Assembly: GCF_014635565.1 (NCBI RefSeq)
Contig: NZ_BMDB01000003.1
Location: forward strand, 62,001-126,000
DNA length: 64,000 nucleotides
DNA from: Phocicoccus schoeneichii
Lineage (GTDB): Bacteria > Bacillota > Bacilli > Staphylococcales > Salinicoccaceae
Direction of reading: 5' to 3'
Part shown: positions 17,520 through 27,103 of the stretch, piece after piece
How positions within the stretch are numbered: position 1 is the first letter of the stretch
Layout of the letters: each line of letters opens with the position of its first letter
The notes under the pieces: generated by a model
The model's input: only the letters and a program-made list of their open reading frames with translations
Told to the model about the DNA's origin: nothing
The model's database searches: none
Position numbers and translations under genes: made by a program

Positions 17520-18758
17520 TCACTCACTTCTTTGTTTTAACTTCGTTACTTTCACAAGTCGAATCGTGTTTTCTTCCATCTGTAATACATCAAATTTTAG
17601 CCCGTCAATTTCGATTGAATCACCCTTTTCAGGGATAGCATCAAATAAGAAATAAAGGTATCCAGATAATGTATCTTCTTCTTCCGGGATTTCCGTCTGG
17701 AATATCGCATTCAGCCTGTGTAATGTAATTTTACCTTCACAAATAATTCTATCTTCTTTTAAAGATCTTACGATTGCCTCAGACTTATCGTCCATTTCAT
17801 CTTCGATTTCAAATCCGAGCAATGTTTCGATTATATCTTCATGAGTCAAAATTCCTTCTGTACCACCGTATTCATCAAGCACAATTGCCATATGTCTACG
17901 CTCACGTGTCATCATACGAAGCACGTCTTCTACACTTTGGAACTCACGAATCGTAAGTGGCGTCGTGTCACAGTATTTCAGGAATTCATCGTCTTTATTT
18001 AAACTCCATTTTAAAATATACTTTGTATGGAATACACCAACGATATCGTCTAAATCCTCGCGGTAGACAGGGTATCTCGTGTACATCCCTTCCGTTACAA
18101 TTTTACTCACTTCGTCAAACGTCATATCGTATTTCAATGCATCCATTTCAACACGTGGCGTTTGTAGAACGTCTTTTACATTCAAGTTCGTGAAATCTAA
18201 AATTCCACGCACACGGAGTGATTCATGTGGGTCAATCACTCCTTCTTCATCGGCGATTTCAATCATCGAGATGAGTTCATCTTTTGAAACTGTCCACGGT
18301 TTCTTCTCACCATGCGATAGTTTATTCGTGATAAAATCAGTCATTCTGTTAAATACACTCGTCACCGGTTTAAATACAATAATTAAAAAGTTGATGATCG
18401 GCATAACAAGCATACTGATACGCTCTGGGAATGCTGCTGCAATCGACTTTGGAAATACCTCACCAAAGATAATAATCGTCACTGTGAGAATTACCGTAGC
18501 CCATGTCACACTAAAGCCATTTGACAGCGCAATTGTTGTAACAAGCACCGGCAGCACAAGGTTCGCGATGTTATTTCCAATTAAAATTGTAGTAATAAAT
18601 TCACTTGGTCTAGAAATCAATCCAAGTAGTTTTTCAGCTTTTTTGTTGCCATGATTCGCTTCACTTTGAAGCTTTAATTTGCTCGTAGCTGTCAGTGCTG
18701 TTTCACTTCCTGAGAAGAATGCAGAAACTAAGAGCAAGAATATTACAACGACGGTCAA
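17520..18758 (-). CDS. HlyC/CorC family protein: CNNM membrane domain, CBS pair, CorC_HlyC domain
   Basis: A 412-residue protein with an N-terminal CNNM domain (three or four helices; SAFFSGSETALTA, and FGEVFPKSIAAAFPERI). Two CBS domains follow (about 190-310; VDALKYDMTF and HMAIVLDEYGGTEGILT), then a C-terminal CorC_HlyC domain ending EMEENTIRLVKVTKL. Staphylococcal relatives (MpfA) are magnesium efflux proteins. The frame extends to a TTG at 18800, but GGGGGA sits just before the TTG at 18758, giving the typical N-terminus. Four nucleotides separate its stop from the ATG of the phosphoesterase, so the two form an operon. Confidence 0.85.
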   Translation of the reverse strand: MTVVVIFLLLVSAFFSGSETALTATSKLKLQSEANHGNKKAEKLLGLISRPSEFITTILIGNNIANLVLPVLVTTIALSNGFSVTWATVILTVTIIIFGEVFPKSIAAAFPERISMLVMPIINFLIIVFKPVTSVFNRMTDFITNKLSHGEKKPWTVSKDELISMIEIADEEGVIDPHESLRVRGILDFTNLNVKDVLQTPRVEMDALKYDMTFDEVSKIVTEGMYTRYPVYREDLDDIVGVFHTKYILKWSLNKDDEFLKYCDTTPLTIREFQSVEDVLRMMTRERRHMAIVLDEYGGTEGILTHEDIIETLLGFEIEDEMDDKSEAIVRSLKEDRIICEGKITLHRLNAIFQTEIPEEEDTLSGYLYFLFDAIPEKGDSIEIDGLKFDVLQMEENTIRLVKVTKLKQRSE

Positions 18759-18819
18759 GTCATATCCCCCTATTCTGAATCCATACACTAATATTACCAA
18801 ATTGTTTCTCTATTAAACA

Positions 18820-18853
18820 CAAAAAAGACGAGCATCTTTAAGGATGCCCGCCA
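18820..18853 (-). terminator. Terminator of the csoR-copA-copZ operon
   Basis: On the minus strand CGGGCATC / GATGCTCG pairs (one G-T) with a 5-nt loop, followed by a T run after copZ. Confidence 0.8.
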
Positions 18854-18868
18854 AATTAGTCTTTGTGA

Positions 18869-19075
18869 TTATTTTTCTACGTCGTAACCCTGATCTTCAA
18901 TCGCAGTTTCCATATCTGAAAGAGATACTTTGCTGTCGTCAAAATCTACAGTGACGTTTTTGTTTTCTAAATCTACTGCAGCAGATTTTACGCCATCTAA
19001 TTTAGATAAAGCCCCTTCTACCGCTGACTTGCAATGTCCACATGTCATACCATCTACTCTAATTACTTGTTCCAT
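18869..19075 (-). CDS. copZ: Copper chaperone CopZ
   Basis: A 68-residue HMA-domain protein with the metal motif GMTCGHC (residues 9-15) and the ferredoxin-like pattern ending in IEDQGYDVEK. It carries Cu(I) in the cytosol and hands it to CopA and CsoR. It is the last gene of csoR-copA-copZ, 29 bp after copA, and is followed by a terminator. The full-length match to the family leaves little doubt. Confidence 0.95.
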   Translation of the reverse strand: MEQVIRVDGMTCGHCKSAVEGALSKLDGVKSAAVDLENKNVTVDFDDSKVSLSDMETAIEDQGYDVEK

Positions 19076-19104
19076 AAAATAACCTCCATTACTATTATTT
19101 ATAT

Positions 19105-21477
19105 TTAAATTTTAACACGTTTTAATCGAAGTGAGTTCGTTACAACACTCACTGAACTGAATGCCATCGCAGCACCCGCAATCCAAGGCGCTAAGAAACC
19201 AAGAGCCGCAACTGGGATGCCGATTGTGTTGTACGCGAATGCCCAGAATAAGTTTTGTTTAATGTTGCGAATGGTTTTGTGAGATAAATGGATTGCGCGC
19301 GGAATGAGTGTTAACTCTCCACCTAAAATCGTTAAGTCCGCCGCTTCAATCGCCACTTCCGTACCTGTACCAATTGCGATACCAATATCCGCTAGAGCGA
19401 GTGCCGGTGCGTCGTTAATACCGTCTCCGACCATTCCAACAACTTTACCTTCACTCTGATACTCTTTCACAACATCTGCTTTTTGGTCAGGTAACACTTC
19501 TGAAATAACAGTGTCGATACCAACCGTACGCGCAATCGCTTCAGCCGTACGCGTGTTGTCACCCGTCAGCATTACAACTTCTAAGCCTTGTTCTTTCAAC
19601 ATTTCAATCGCTTCTTTAGCTGTTTCTTTAACGGTATCAAGAACCGCAACTGTGCCTTTATAGACGCCATCTACACTGATAATCATCGCAGTCTTACCAT
19701 CATATTCATAAGTTTCCAGGTCGCTATCAGTGATGTCCACGTTGTTCTCAGTCATTAATTTACGCGTACCGACAAGAACCGTTTTTCCTTCAATAACAGC
19801 CTCAATCCCGTGACCTGGAATTGCCTTAAAGTCTTCGACTTCTAAAAGATGAAGACTTTTGTTTTTTGAAAAATCGACGATCGCATTTGCTAGCGGGTGC
19901 TCAGAATAGTTCTCCGCACTCGCAAGGAGTTGTAAGGTTTCATGGTCTCCTGTGTAGTCAGTAACGACAGGTGTACCATGCGTGATTGTACCTGTTTTGT
20001 CTAGGATAATCGTATCTAACTGATGTGTTTTTTCTAGGTGCTCTCCACCTTTAAAGAGAATACCGTTCTCTGCACCTTTACCTGTACCTACCATGATACT
20101 TGTTGGTGTTGCGAGACCTAACGCACATGGACATGCGATTACAAGTACAGAAATCGCAGCAACTAGTGCAGGCTCTATGCCTTTTCCAACAAAGAAGTAC
20201 CATACTAAGAAGGTCACAATTGCAATCACAATCACAATCGGTACGAAGTAACTTGAAATGACATCCGCCATTCTTTGAATTGGTGCTTTTTTACCTTGTG
20301 CATCTTCAACGACTTTGATAATCGCTTGAAGTGCAGTATCTTTACCGACTTTTGTTGCTTCCATCTCAATCGTACCGTTTTGGTTTACAGTTGCACCAAT
20401 GACAGTGTCGTCGATGTTTTTCTCTACTGGAATTGATTCACCAGTCAGCATCGATTCGTCAACTGAAGTTGCACCTTTAAGAATCGTACCGTCTACCGGG
20501 AATTTCTCACCCGGCTTTACTAAGATGCGGTCACCAACAGCCACTTGATCGATTGGAATCATAATTTCTTCATTATTACGGATGACGCGCGCATCACGCG
20601 CTTGCATATCCATCAGTTTTGAAATTGCGCCGGATGTTTGTGATTTCGCACGCGCTTCTAAATATTTACCGAATAGAATGAGCGTGACAATCACTGCAGA
20701 CGCTTCAAAGTATAAGTGTGGATGCAAGGTTTCACCGATTATCCAACGATAAGATTCATACAAACTATAGAAGTATGCCGCTGACGTACCCATCGCAACA
20801 AGCACATCCATGTTTGCATTGAAAGTTTTTAAGTTCTTATAGGCACCTTTATAGAACTGCCATCCAAGGATAAACTGCACTGGTGTCGCAAATGCAAGTT
20901 GGAACCAAGGATTCATAAAGATACTTGGTAGATTCATACCGAAAAGGTGATCGAGCATGGTTACGAGCAGTGGTAATGATAACACTGCACCAATAATTAC
21001 TTTCCACTTCAGTGTATTCAATTCTTTATCTTTACGATCTTGTTTGTCTTTAGAATCACCCGCTTCAGTCGCATCATATCCGATATCTCTAATTCTATTG
21101 ATGATATCTCCAGTAGACACTTTGTTTGGGTTGTATGAAACTGTTGCTTTTTCAGTCGTTAAATTGACTGCTGCAGTATCTATACCATCAAACTTGTTTA
21201 ACACTTTTTCAATTCGTGTTGAACATGCTGCACATGTCATGCCTGTGACGTCAAATTCTGCATTTGCTTTTTCAACACCATAACCGATGTCGCTGATTTT
21301 GTTTTCGATGTCTTCTAATGATACTTTGTCTTTATCATATTCAATGGATGCTTTTTCAGTCGCAAGGTTCACCTTAGCCTCAACGCCATCCATTTTGTTT
21401 AAGACTTTCTCAACACGTGTCGAACATGCCGCACATGTCATACCTGTGATATTGAGTGTTTCTTCCGCTTTACTCAT
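19105..21477 (-). CDS. copA: Copper-exporting P1B-type ATPase CopA
   Basis: A 790-residue copper pump. Two N-terminal HMA domains carry [10 protein letters not shown] motifs (about 12-21 and 80-89). The actuator loop has LTGESIPVE, the transmembrane metal site is CPC in [15 protein letters not shown], and the phosphorylation loop is DKTGTIT, with [10 protein letters not shown] at the hinge. Eight membrane helices fit the class. AGGTGG precedes the ATG, 14 bp after csoR. It exports Cu(I) from the cytosol and should be derepressed by copper through CsoR. Confidence 0.97.
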   Translation of the reverse strand: MSKAEETLNITGMTCAACSTRVEKVLNKMDGVEAKVNLATEKASIEYDKDKVSLEDIENKISDIGYGVEKANAEFDVTGMTCAACSTRIEKVLNKFDGIDTAAVNLTTEKATVSYNPNKVSTGDIINRIRDIGYDATEAGDSKDKQDRKDKELNTLKWKVIIGAVLSLPLLVTMLDHLFGMNLPSIFMNPWFQLAFATPVQFILGWQFYKGAYKNLKTFNANMDVLVAMGTSAAYFYSLYESYRWIIGETLHPHLYFEASAVIVTLILFGKYLEARAKSQTSGAISKLMDMQARDARVIRNNEEIMIPIDQVAVGDRILVKPGEKFPVDGTILKGATSVDESMLTGESIPVEKNIDDTVIGATVNQNGTIEMEATKVGKDTALQAIIKVVEDAQGKKAPIQRMADVISSYFVPIVIVIAIVTFLVWYFFVGKGIEPALVAAISVLVIACPCALGLATPTSIMVGTGKGAENGILFKGGEHLEKTHQLDTIILDKTGTITHGTPVVTDYTGDHETLQLLASAENYSEHPLANAIVDFSKNKSLHLLEVEDFKAIPGHGIEAVIEGKTVLVGTRKLMTENNVDITDSDLETYEYDGKTAMIISVDGVYKGTVAVLDTVKETAKEAIEMLKEQGLEVVMLTGDNTRTAEAIARTVGIDTVISEVLPDQKADVVKEYQSEGKVVGMVGDGINDAPALALADIGIAIGTGTEVAIEAADLTILGGELTLIPRAIHLSHKTIRNIKQNLFWAFAYNTIGIPVAALGFLAPWIAGAAMAFSSVSVVTNSLRLKRVKI

Positions 21478-21491
21478 AATTTTAGTTCCAC

Positions 21492-21785
21492 CTACCTTTT
21501 AGAAAATTGTTTTAATACTGCCATGAGTTCGTCGATTGACGCGTCCCCGTCACCACTTTTAACTGCGTCTGTCACACAATGCTTCATGTGTTTTTCAGTG
21601 ATACCGAGTCCGACGTTATGAAGTGCTGATTCAATCGCGCTGATTTGAACAAGTATGTCAACGCAGTATCTATCTTCGTCAACCATCTTTTGAATACCTC
21701 TAACCTGTCCTTCAATTCTCTTCAATCTATTTAATATCTTTGTCTTCTCGTTATCCGGACGATGTGTCAGTTTTACTTCTTCCAT
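21492..21785 (-). CDS. csoR: Copper-sensing transcriptional repressor CsoR
   Basis: A 97-residue helical repressor. The Cu(I) ligand set of the family is visible: Cys in [11 protein letters not shown], then His and Cys in [11 protein letters not shown]. The N-terminal helix has [15 protein letters not shown], the DNA-contact region. It leads the csoR-copA-copZ operon. A CsoR-like palindrome at 21822-21840 lies just upstream and fits autoregulation. A formaldehyde or sulfide sensor of the same fold is less likely given the neighbours. Confidence 0.94.
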   Translation of the reverse strand: MEEVKLTHRPDNEKTKILNRLKRIEGQVRGIQKMVDEDRYCVDILVQISAIESALHNVGLGITEKHMKHCVTDAVKSGDGDASIDELMAVLKQFSKR

Positions 21786-21821
21786 ATTATCGTCTCCCGA
21801 CTTTATTTCTTATCTCTATAC

Positions 21822-21840
21822 TATACCCCATATAGGTATA
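21822..21840. promoter_or_regulatory. Predicted CsoR operator upstream of csoR
   Basis: TATACCCCATATAGGTATA is a 19-bp pseudo-palindrome of the CsoR type. It lies 37 bp before the csoR start and about 113 bp before the divergent HMA protein gene. A near-identical site occurs at 22212-22230. Confidence 0.75.
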
Positions 21841-21952
21841 TGTCAAAATTTTTAACGATCTAATTTTTCTTGATCCACGTCAATTTTTTAAGTGAATAGA
21901 TACTTTATAATCATAAGTGAAGAGACAAACAAATCATAAAGGAGATAGAAAA

Positions 21953-22174
21953 ATGATAAGAACACAACTTACAACAGACACATTAACTTGCCCAAGCTGC
22001 ATTAAGAAGATTGAGTCAGGACTAAAGTCTATATCTGGAGTTGAAGATGTCGATGTAAACTTCAACGTTAGCCGCGTTAAAGTCAGTCACAGCAAAGATG
22101 TTTCAGCAGATAAAATTAAAGCAACTGTTGAGAAACTTGGTTACCCAGTGAAGTCCGTACGCACAACAGCATAA
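21953..22174 (+). CDS. Stand-alone heavy-metal-associated (HMA) domain protein
   Basis: A 73-residue HMA-fold protein with metal motif TCPSC (about 9-13) in place of the GMTCxxC seen in CopZ. AAGGAGATAG supports the ATG at 21953; an upstream in-frame ATG at 21917 lacks a ribosome site. A -10-like TATAAT lies at 21906-21911. It precedes a P1B-ATPase that has no HMA domain of its own, so it probably serves as that pump's detached metal-binding domain or chaperone. A terminator-like hairpin separates the two. Confidence 0.82.
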   Translation: MIRTQLTTDTLTCPSCIKKIESGLKSISGVEDVDVNFNVSRVKVSHSKDVSADKIKATVEKLGYPVKSVRTTA

Positions 22175-22205
22175 AATAATAGCCGTCATGGCTATTATTT
22201 TTTCA
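22174..22205 (+). terminator. Terminator or attenuator between HMA protein and P1B-ATPase
   Basis: AAATAATAGCC / GGCTATTATTT pair perfectly with a 5-nt loop and are followed by TTTT. It lies between two genes expected to work together. Confidence 0.75.
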
Positions 22206-22211
22206 AAAACA

Positions 22212-22230
22212 TATACCCCTGTAAGGTATA
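22212..22230. promoter_or_regulatory. Second predicted CsoR operator, just before the CPG-type P1B-ATPase
   Basis: TATACCCCTGTAAGGTATA keeps both half-sites of the site upstream of csoR. It ends only 16 bp before the ATPase start codon and almost touches its AGGAG site. Confidence 0.7.
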
Positions 22231-22246
22231 GGAAGGAGTCAACAAA

Positions 22247-24145
22247 ATGACTTATTTTATGAACAAACATTTAAATAAGATGATGATCATATCGGGTATC
22301 TTAATTGTGATTGGACTCTTGTTTTTATCTTTAGGATATACAAACATACGTAACATTACATTTATACTCGCGACGATTGTTGCGATTGGACCAATTTTAG
22401 TACGCGCGTATAACGCATTAATGGTAAAGAGTTTTAGTATTGAACTCTTGATATCGATCGCAGTGATTGCTGCGATGTTCATTCAAGAATACACAGAAGC
22501 TGCGGTGGTCACGTTTCTATTCTTATTTGGAGCATACTTAGAAAAACGTACGCTCGAGAAGACGAGCCAGTCGATTCAGTCACTTCTTGAGATGGAACCG
22601 ATGGTTGCATACAAGTGGATTGACGGCGAAGAAGTTGAAGTGGATGTCGATGATGTAGAAATCGGAGACCACTTAATTATCCGTCCGGGATCCCAAGTTC
22701 CTGTTGACGGCGTTGTCGTGAAGGGTTCGGCACAACTGAATGAAGCTGCGATTACCGGTGAATCGGTCTTAAGTCATAAGACTGCGAAAGATGAAGTATA
22801 TAGTGGAACGATTATTGAAAGTGGATATATCGAAATTGAAGCTACGAAAATCGGAGCAGACTCAACGTTCAGTAAGATTATTGAGCTAGTAGAAACTGCA
22901 ACGAGTTCGAAGAGTCCGACGGAGAAGTTCTTGAATACTTTCGCTCAGTACTATACACCGGCGGTCGTGATTTTATCGATTATCGTGTATTTCATTACGA
23001 AAGACGTTCACTTAGCGATTACCTTCCTTGTTATCGCGTGTCCGGGTGCATTAATTATCGGTGCACCAGTCGCGTATGTTGCAGGGCTTGGTAACGCGTC
23101 GAAAAAAGGTGTACTGATTAAAGGTGGCGCGGTGATTGACCAGTTTGCGAAAGTGAAGACTGTTATTTTTGACAAGACAGGTACGTTAACTGAAGGAAAA
23201 CCGAGTGTGACGCGTATCCACTCGTTCACGGATATTCGTGAAGACGACCTCCTTCGTGATGTCGCTGCAGTTGAACGTGTGTCAGAGCACCACTTAGGAC
23301 GTACAATTGTAGATGAAGCTGTGAAACGCGGACTCGACATCAACATGCCAGTGTCTGAGATGACTGCAATTAAGGCGCGTGGCGTTTCAGGAATTTTAAG
23401 AGACGCGAATTACTTGATTGGTAACGAGCGACTCATGACAGAGAACAATATTCAGATCACTGATGACACTTTAGAACTTTACGAGAACGAGCAAAAACTT
23501 GGCCAAACCGTGATGTTTATCTCTAAAAATGGTATGGTTGTTGGACTTATTTCTATTATGGATAAAATTAAGAGCGACGCGAAAGAGACGATTGACTATC
23601 TGAAAAGTCAAGGCGTGAAGAAGATTGTCATACTGACAGGTGATAACTACTTCGCGGCACAGAAAGTTTCAGAAATTCTTGGTATTGATGAGTTCCATGC
23701 AGAACTTTTACCTGAAGATAAACTCAACTATATCGAAAATGAGCAGAAGACTAATCCAACACTGATGGTTGGTGACGGTATTAACGATGCGCCGGCACTC
23801 GCGATGAGTGATGTTGGACTTGCGATTGGACATAAGGGAACGGATATTGCGATGGAGACAGCGGATGTTGTCTTGATGGGCGAAAAGTTAAGACACGCAG
23901 CATACGGATTCGCACTGTCTAAACAAACGTTTAACGTCATGATTCAAAACACAGCGATTGCCCTACTTACAGTCGTGTTACTACTTTTCGGAGTGATCTA
24001 CGGTTACATTCACTTAGCGAGCGGTATGCTGATCCACGAGTTATCGATTTTAATCGTAATATTAAACGCAATGAGACTCATGCGCTATAAAGATCGTGAA
24101 ATCAGTCACAAAAATGTCGAATTTACAAAAGACACTTTAGCTTAG
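22247..24145 (+). CDS. P1B-type heavy metal ATPase with CPG metal-site motif
   Basis: A 632-residue metal-translocating P-type ATPase with no N-terminal HMA domain. It has TGES (AITGESVL), DKTGTLTEGKP and [16 protein letters not shown]. The membrane metal motif reads CPG (VIACPGALIIGAPVA) instead of CPC. CPG variants are known in Firmicutes, but their metal is unclear. GGAAGGAG precedes the ATG. A CsoR-like box lies directly upstream and an HMA protein gene before that; a Crp/Fnr gene follows. Together these suggest a copper- or zinc-linked transport unit. ZosA/CadA-like assignment is possible. Confidence 0.88.
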   Translation: MTYFMNKHLNKMMIISGILIVIGLLFLSLGYTNIRNITFILATIVAIGPILVRAYNALMVKSFSIELLISIAVIAAMFIQEYTEAAVVTFLFLFGAYLEKRTLEKTSQSIQSLLEMEPMVAYKWIDGEEVEVDVDDVEIGDHLIIRPGSQVPVDGVVVKGSAQLNEAAITGESVLSHKTAKDEVYSGTIIESGYIEIEATKIGADSTFSKIIELVETATSSKSPTEKFLNTFAQYYTPAVVILSIIVYFITKDVHLAITFLVIACPGALIIGAPVAYVAGLGNASKKGVLIKGGAVIDQFAKVKTVIFDKTGTLTEGKPSVTRIHSFTDIREDDLLRDVAAVERVSEHHLGRTIVDEAVKRGLDINMPVSEMTAIKARGVSGILRDANYLIGNERLMTENNIQITDDTLELYENEQKLGQTVMFISKNGMVVGLISIMDKIKSDAKETIDYLKSQGVKKIVILTGDNYFAAQKVSEILGIDEFHAELLPEDKLNYIENEQKTNPTLMVGDGINDAPALAMSDVGLAIGHKGTDIAMETADVVLMGEKLRHAAYGFALSKQTFNVMIQNTAIALLTVVLLLFGVIYGYIHLASGMLIHELSILIVILNAMRLMRYKDREISHKNVEFTKDTLA

Positions 24146-24168
24146 TTTCAAGCAAATTTAGGCTATAA

Positions 24169-24183
24169 TTGACTTACAATCAA
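24169..24183. promoter_or_regulatory. Possible Crp/Fnr-type box upstream of the Crp/Fnr gene
   Basis: TTGACTTACAATCAA resembles the Fnr-type box TTGAT-N4-ATCAA, with a 5-nt instead of a 4-nt gap and one mismatch. It overlaps the end of a TATAAT at 24164-24169, so it would suit autorepression. Confidence 0.4.
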
Positions 24184-24200
24184 TTTTTAAGGTGATCAAA

Positions 24201-24833
24201 ATGAATAGACCAATGTGTGTAAGTCAAGTGCCTATTTTTGCAGAACTGAATAATGAGCAATTAAAAGAAGTCTTCAATACTGTGAATCATCGCAAGTTTA
24301 ATGCGGGCGATTATTTGTACATGGCAGAAGATATGAAAAACACTTTATATGTCGTGCACTCTGGGGAAGTTCGCGTCTATCGTTTAAATGACGAAGGCGA
24401 CGAGCAGTTATTACGCATCTTAAGAAACGGCGACTTTACAGGAGAATACGCACTTTTCGGTTCCACTGGAAAGTATGCGAACTACGCAGAAGTTACGAAA
24501 GACGCAAGTATTTGTACAATTCAAAAGGAAGATATTCAAGATCTCATCAATAGTTATCCTAAGATTGGGTTAAAAATTATTGAGAGCTTCGCCGAGAGGC
24601 TCAACGCATCCGAAGCACAGACAACAGGCGCTGCCATACTGAGTGCGCGCGATCGTTTAATCGACTATATAGATAAAGAAAAAAATAACGACATCATAGA
24701 ATTATCAATGACAAAGAAGACTCTCGCATCCCTACTCAGCATGCAGCCAGAAACTCTGAACCGCATATTCTCTAAGCTAGAATCAGAAGGTGTACTGGAG
24801 AAGTTGACGCATAAGAAGTATAGAGTGTTGTAG
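24201..24833 (+). CDS. Crp/Fnr family transcriptional regulator
   Basis: A 210-residue regulator with an N-terminal cyclic-nucleotide-binding fold (about 10-120; GDYLYMAEDMKNTLYVVHSGEVRVYR, RNGDFTGEYALFG) and a C-terminal winged helix (LSMTKKTLASLLSMQPETLNRIFSKLE). Cysteines are few (residue 6 and one near 99), so an Fnr iron-sulfur cluster is unlikely. The best parallel is the Flp regulators of lactic acid bacteria, which sit beside metal ATPases. AAGGTG supports the ATG at 24201. It probably controls the ATPase block upstream. Confidence 0.85.
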   Translation: MNRPMCVSQVPIFAELNNEQLKEVFNTVNHRKFNAGDYLYMAEDMKNTLYVVHSGEVRVYRLNDEGDEQLLRILRNGDFTGEYALFGSTGKYANYAEVTKDASICTIQKEDIQDLINSYPKIGLKIIESFAERLNASEAQTTGAAILSARDRLIDYIDKEKNNDIIELSMTKKTLASLLSMQPETLNRIFSKLESEGVLEKLTHKKYRVL

Positions 24834-24876
24834 GAAGAGGTCTGAATTCTGTCTGAAAATTTGGTGCTCAACTAAC

Positions 24877-24925
24877 AATTCAGTCGCTAATTTCTAGTTA
24901 CAGGAATTAGCGACTGAATTATTTT
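24877..24925. terminator. Bidirectional terminator between convergent genes
   Basis: AATTCAGTCGCTAATT and AATTAGCGACTGAATT form a perfect 16-bp stem around a 12-nt loop, with T-rich sequence after it. It serves the Crp/Fnr gene and perhaps the cyclodeaminase-like gene, and is similar in size to array hairpin units. Confidence 0.8.
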
Positions 24926-24953
24926 TTATTTAGGATGCATCATTTTCTTAAAT

Positions 24954-26075
24954 TTAACGTGCTTGATACGCAACATCCCAAAGGTTTAATTTCGTACCAA
25001 TATTATTTTCTAACGCATTTTGATAGACATTATATGCCCAAGCAACGTCGTATACCGGCTGTCCACCAAGCGCAAAGACAACGATGTCATCTTCGTTATC
25101 ACGTGCTTTCACTTTTCCGTTAATTACGTCACCAATCTCTTTTATATTGTCCGTCGTCATTTTATCTTCATGAATCCAGTCTAAGAGCAGACGCCCAACG
25201 ACACCCATCTCCTTATTGTTGTACGGGTATTCATCTTCATATTTAACTTCTTCGTACATCTGCCAGTTATCGACTACAAACTGAATATTTTTAGTCGCAA
25301 AGTCAGGATCAAATGTCGCACTACCCGAAGTGACAAATAACGCACTCTTCTCAATCCATTCGCTCTTAATTTCTGGACTGACATTCCCTGCAGTTGCGAT
25401 CGAAATCACGTCAGAACCAACAACCGCTTCCTCAATGCTATTCACAATCTGAACGTCTACATGCTTAAATTCCGCTTCTAATTTTTCTTTTAAAACTTCT
25501 GATGATTTCTCGTAAACATCAAAAATTTTCACAACTTCAGCGGTCTTAAGTTCATCTAAAATGGCAAATAAACTTGAAGTTCCAATTGCGCCAGCTCCAA
25601 TCGTTGAAACAACTTTTGTGTTTTCCTTAGCAAGATAACGCACACCTACTCCTGGAATTGCACCCGTTCTCCACGCACTGAGTAAGTTAGCTGACATGTA
25701 AGCGAGCGGCGCACCTGTGTCCGCATCGTTCAACGTCATCATTAGAATTGAACGTGGTAATCCTTTTTCTTTATTTTCGATATTCGATCCGTACCACTTG
25801 CAACCCGCAACTCTGTACTTCCCACCAAGATACGCTGGCATCGCACAAAAACGTCTATCCGGACCATTTTTTGGCATCCCCTCATGCTCTGGTTCATCTG
25901 GGAAATTCACAACCATCCCGTGAGAGTTCCCAAGCTTACCACCCATTCGGTAATCATTGTCCGATAGTAACTTAAACACTTCTTCCATCTCGTTAATGCA
26001 CTCTGATGTGTTCATCACACCTGCGTCAATCATGTCCTGCTCGTTTAAAAAGATAAAATCCACACTCTGACTCAT
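24954..26075 (-). CDS. Ornithine cyclodeaminase / mu-crystallin family protein
   Basis: A 373-residue NAD(P)-dependent protein of the OCD family. It has a Rossmann motif STIGAGAIGTSSLFAI (about 157-172), the family loop LLSAWRTGAIPGVGVRYLA, and VDNWQMYEEV near the C-terminus. Relatives deaminate ornithine, reduce cyclic imines, or act in opine-type metallophore synthesis. The long N-terminal segment with PDRRFCAMPAYLGG resembles the subgroup annotated as tyramine oxidase subunit B. GAGGTG supports the ATG at 26075; a GTG 9 nt upstream lies inside that site. It is divergent from an RpiR regulator that may control it. Confidence 0.8.
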   Translation of the reverse strand: MSQSVDFIFLNEQDMIDAGVMNTSECINEMEEVFKLLSDNDYRMGGKLGNSHGMVVNFPDEPEHEGMPKNGPDRRFCAMPAYLGGKYRVAGCKWYGSNIENKEKGLPRSILMMTLNDADTGAPLAYMSANLLSAWRTGAIPGVGVRYLAKENTKVVSTIGAGAIGTSSLFAILDELKTAEVVKIFDVYEKSSEVLKEKLEAEFKHVDVQIVNSIEEAVVGSDVISIATAGNVSPEIKSEWIEKSALFVTSGSATFDPDFATKNIQFVVDNWQMYEEVKYEDEYPYNNKEMGVVGRLLLDWIHEDKMTTDNIKEIGDVINGKVKARDNEDDIVVFALGGQPVYDVAWAYNVYQNALENNIGTKLNLWDVAYQAR

Positions 26076-26213
26076 TACTTTCACCTCGATGTATTATTTA
26101 ATACATATTGTATCACTTACTATATTCGCTGTATATTAAATCGCTTAACTCTTTTAAAATAGAGTCATAATATGTACACTAAAGAGAACAAATACGTGGT
26201 CTGGGGTTTTATA

Positions 26214-27065
26214 ATGACAAATATCTTGAAGATTATTTATAAAGAGTACGATTCATTCACGCCTTCGAAAAGAAGGATAGCGGATTATATTATCAACCAT
26301 ACGAACTACATTACATACGATACGCTGAGTGAACTTGCCGATAAGATTGGCACGAGCACAACGTCAATCGTGCGTTTCGCACAGTCCCTTGGATTCGACG
26401 GATACAGCGGTCTACAAACGAGCATTCGCGATTACACACATGCGGACGATCCATTCAATGCTTCTAAAACGCTAGATAATATCGAGCACAAAACAACGCA
26501 CGACCTATTTAAACAATCAATAGATAAAGACATCGAGAACCTGAATCAGACACTCAAAACAATCGATCCATCACTCCTTGAAGCTGCCGTCAACAAGATA
26601 AATACAGCAAGAAACATTTATATCATCGGATACAATGATTCGTTTACGCTCGCTTACTACATGACAATGCGCCTTGGACAAATTAGAGAAAACGTCCATC
26701 TACTCCAGAGTGTCGGTGGTGTTTATCCGTATGAAATTGTAGATTCTAATGAAGAAGATTTACTGATTGCCTATTGGTTCCCGAGATATTCGCTATACAC
26801 ATTAAATATCATAAACAGAATTAAGAAAAACAACGGGAATGTTTTAATCATCACGAGTTCAAATACGGAGAAAATCAAAGAATTTGGGGATATTATTTTG
26901 CCAACGCACGTGTATGGTGGCGGAGTTAAAGAATCGCTCATTGCACCGATTTCACTCAGCAGCTATCTCGTCAGTCTCGCAGCAGTGAAAGATTACGATA
27001 AAGCCTCGAAATATATTAAAGAATCTGAGAAAATATTACAAAATGGATTCTACTTAGACACATAA
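26214..27065 (+). CDS. RpiR/MurR family transcriptional regulator
   Basis: A 283-residue regulator with an N-terminal RpiR helix-turn-helix (about 1-75; FTPSKRRIADYI, then IGTSTTSIVRFAQSLGFDGYSGLQ) and a C-terminal SIS sugar-phosphate domain (IYIIGYNDSFTLAYYM, VLIITSS). The sensor normally binds phosphosugars, but in some clusters it answers other acids. An ATG at 26172 is in frame with a poor site; the ATG at 26214 has GGGG 8-9 nt upstream and matches the usual N-terminus. It is divergent from the OCD-family gene and convergent with an Old Yellow Enzyme. Confidence 0.82.
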   Translation: MTNILKIIYKEYDSFTPSKRRIADYIINHTNYITYDTLSELADKIGTSTTSIVRFAQSLGFDGYSGLQTSIRDYTHADDPFNASKTLDNIEHKTTHDLFKQSIDKDIENLNQTLKTIDPSLLEAAVNKINTARNIYIIGYNDSFTLAYYMTMRLGQIRENVHLLQSVGGVYPYEIVDSNEEDLLIAYWFPRYSLYTLNIINRIKKNNGNVLIITSSNTEKIKEFGDIILPTHVYGGGVKESLIAPISLSSYLVSLAAVKDYDKASKYIKESEKILQNGFYLDT

Positions 27066-27102
27066 AAAAACTGGTATGAAATTTTTTCATACCAGTTTTT
27101 CG
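27064..27102. terminator. Bidirectional terminator
   Basis: AAAAACTGGTATGAAA / TTTCATACCAGTTTTT forms a perfect long stem with A and T tails on both sides, between the convergent RpiR and flavin oxidoreductase genes. Confidence 0.88.
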
Positions 27103-27103
27103 T

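Noticed and set aside
18079-18654. A 191-residue plus-strand open frame
   Set aside because: It is antisense to the CNNM/CBS/CorC gene, which has full domain support.
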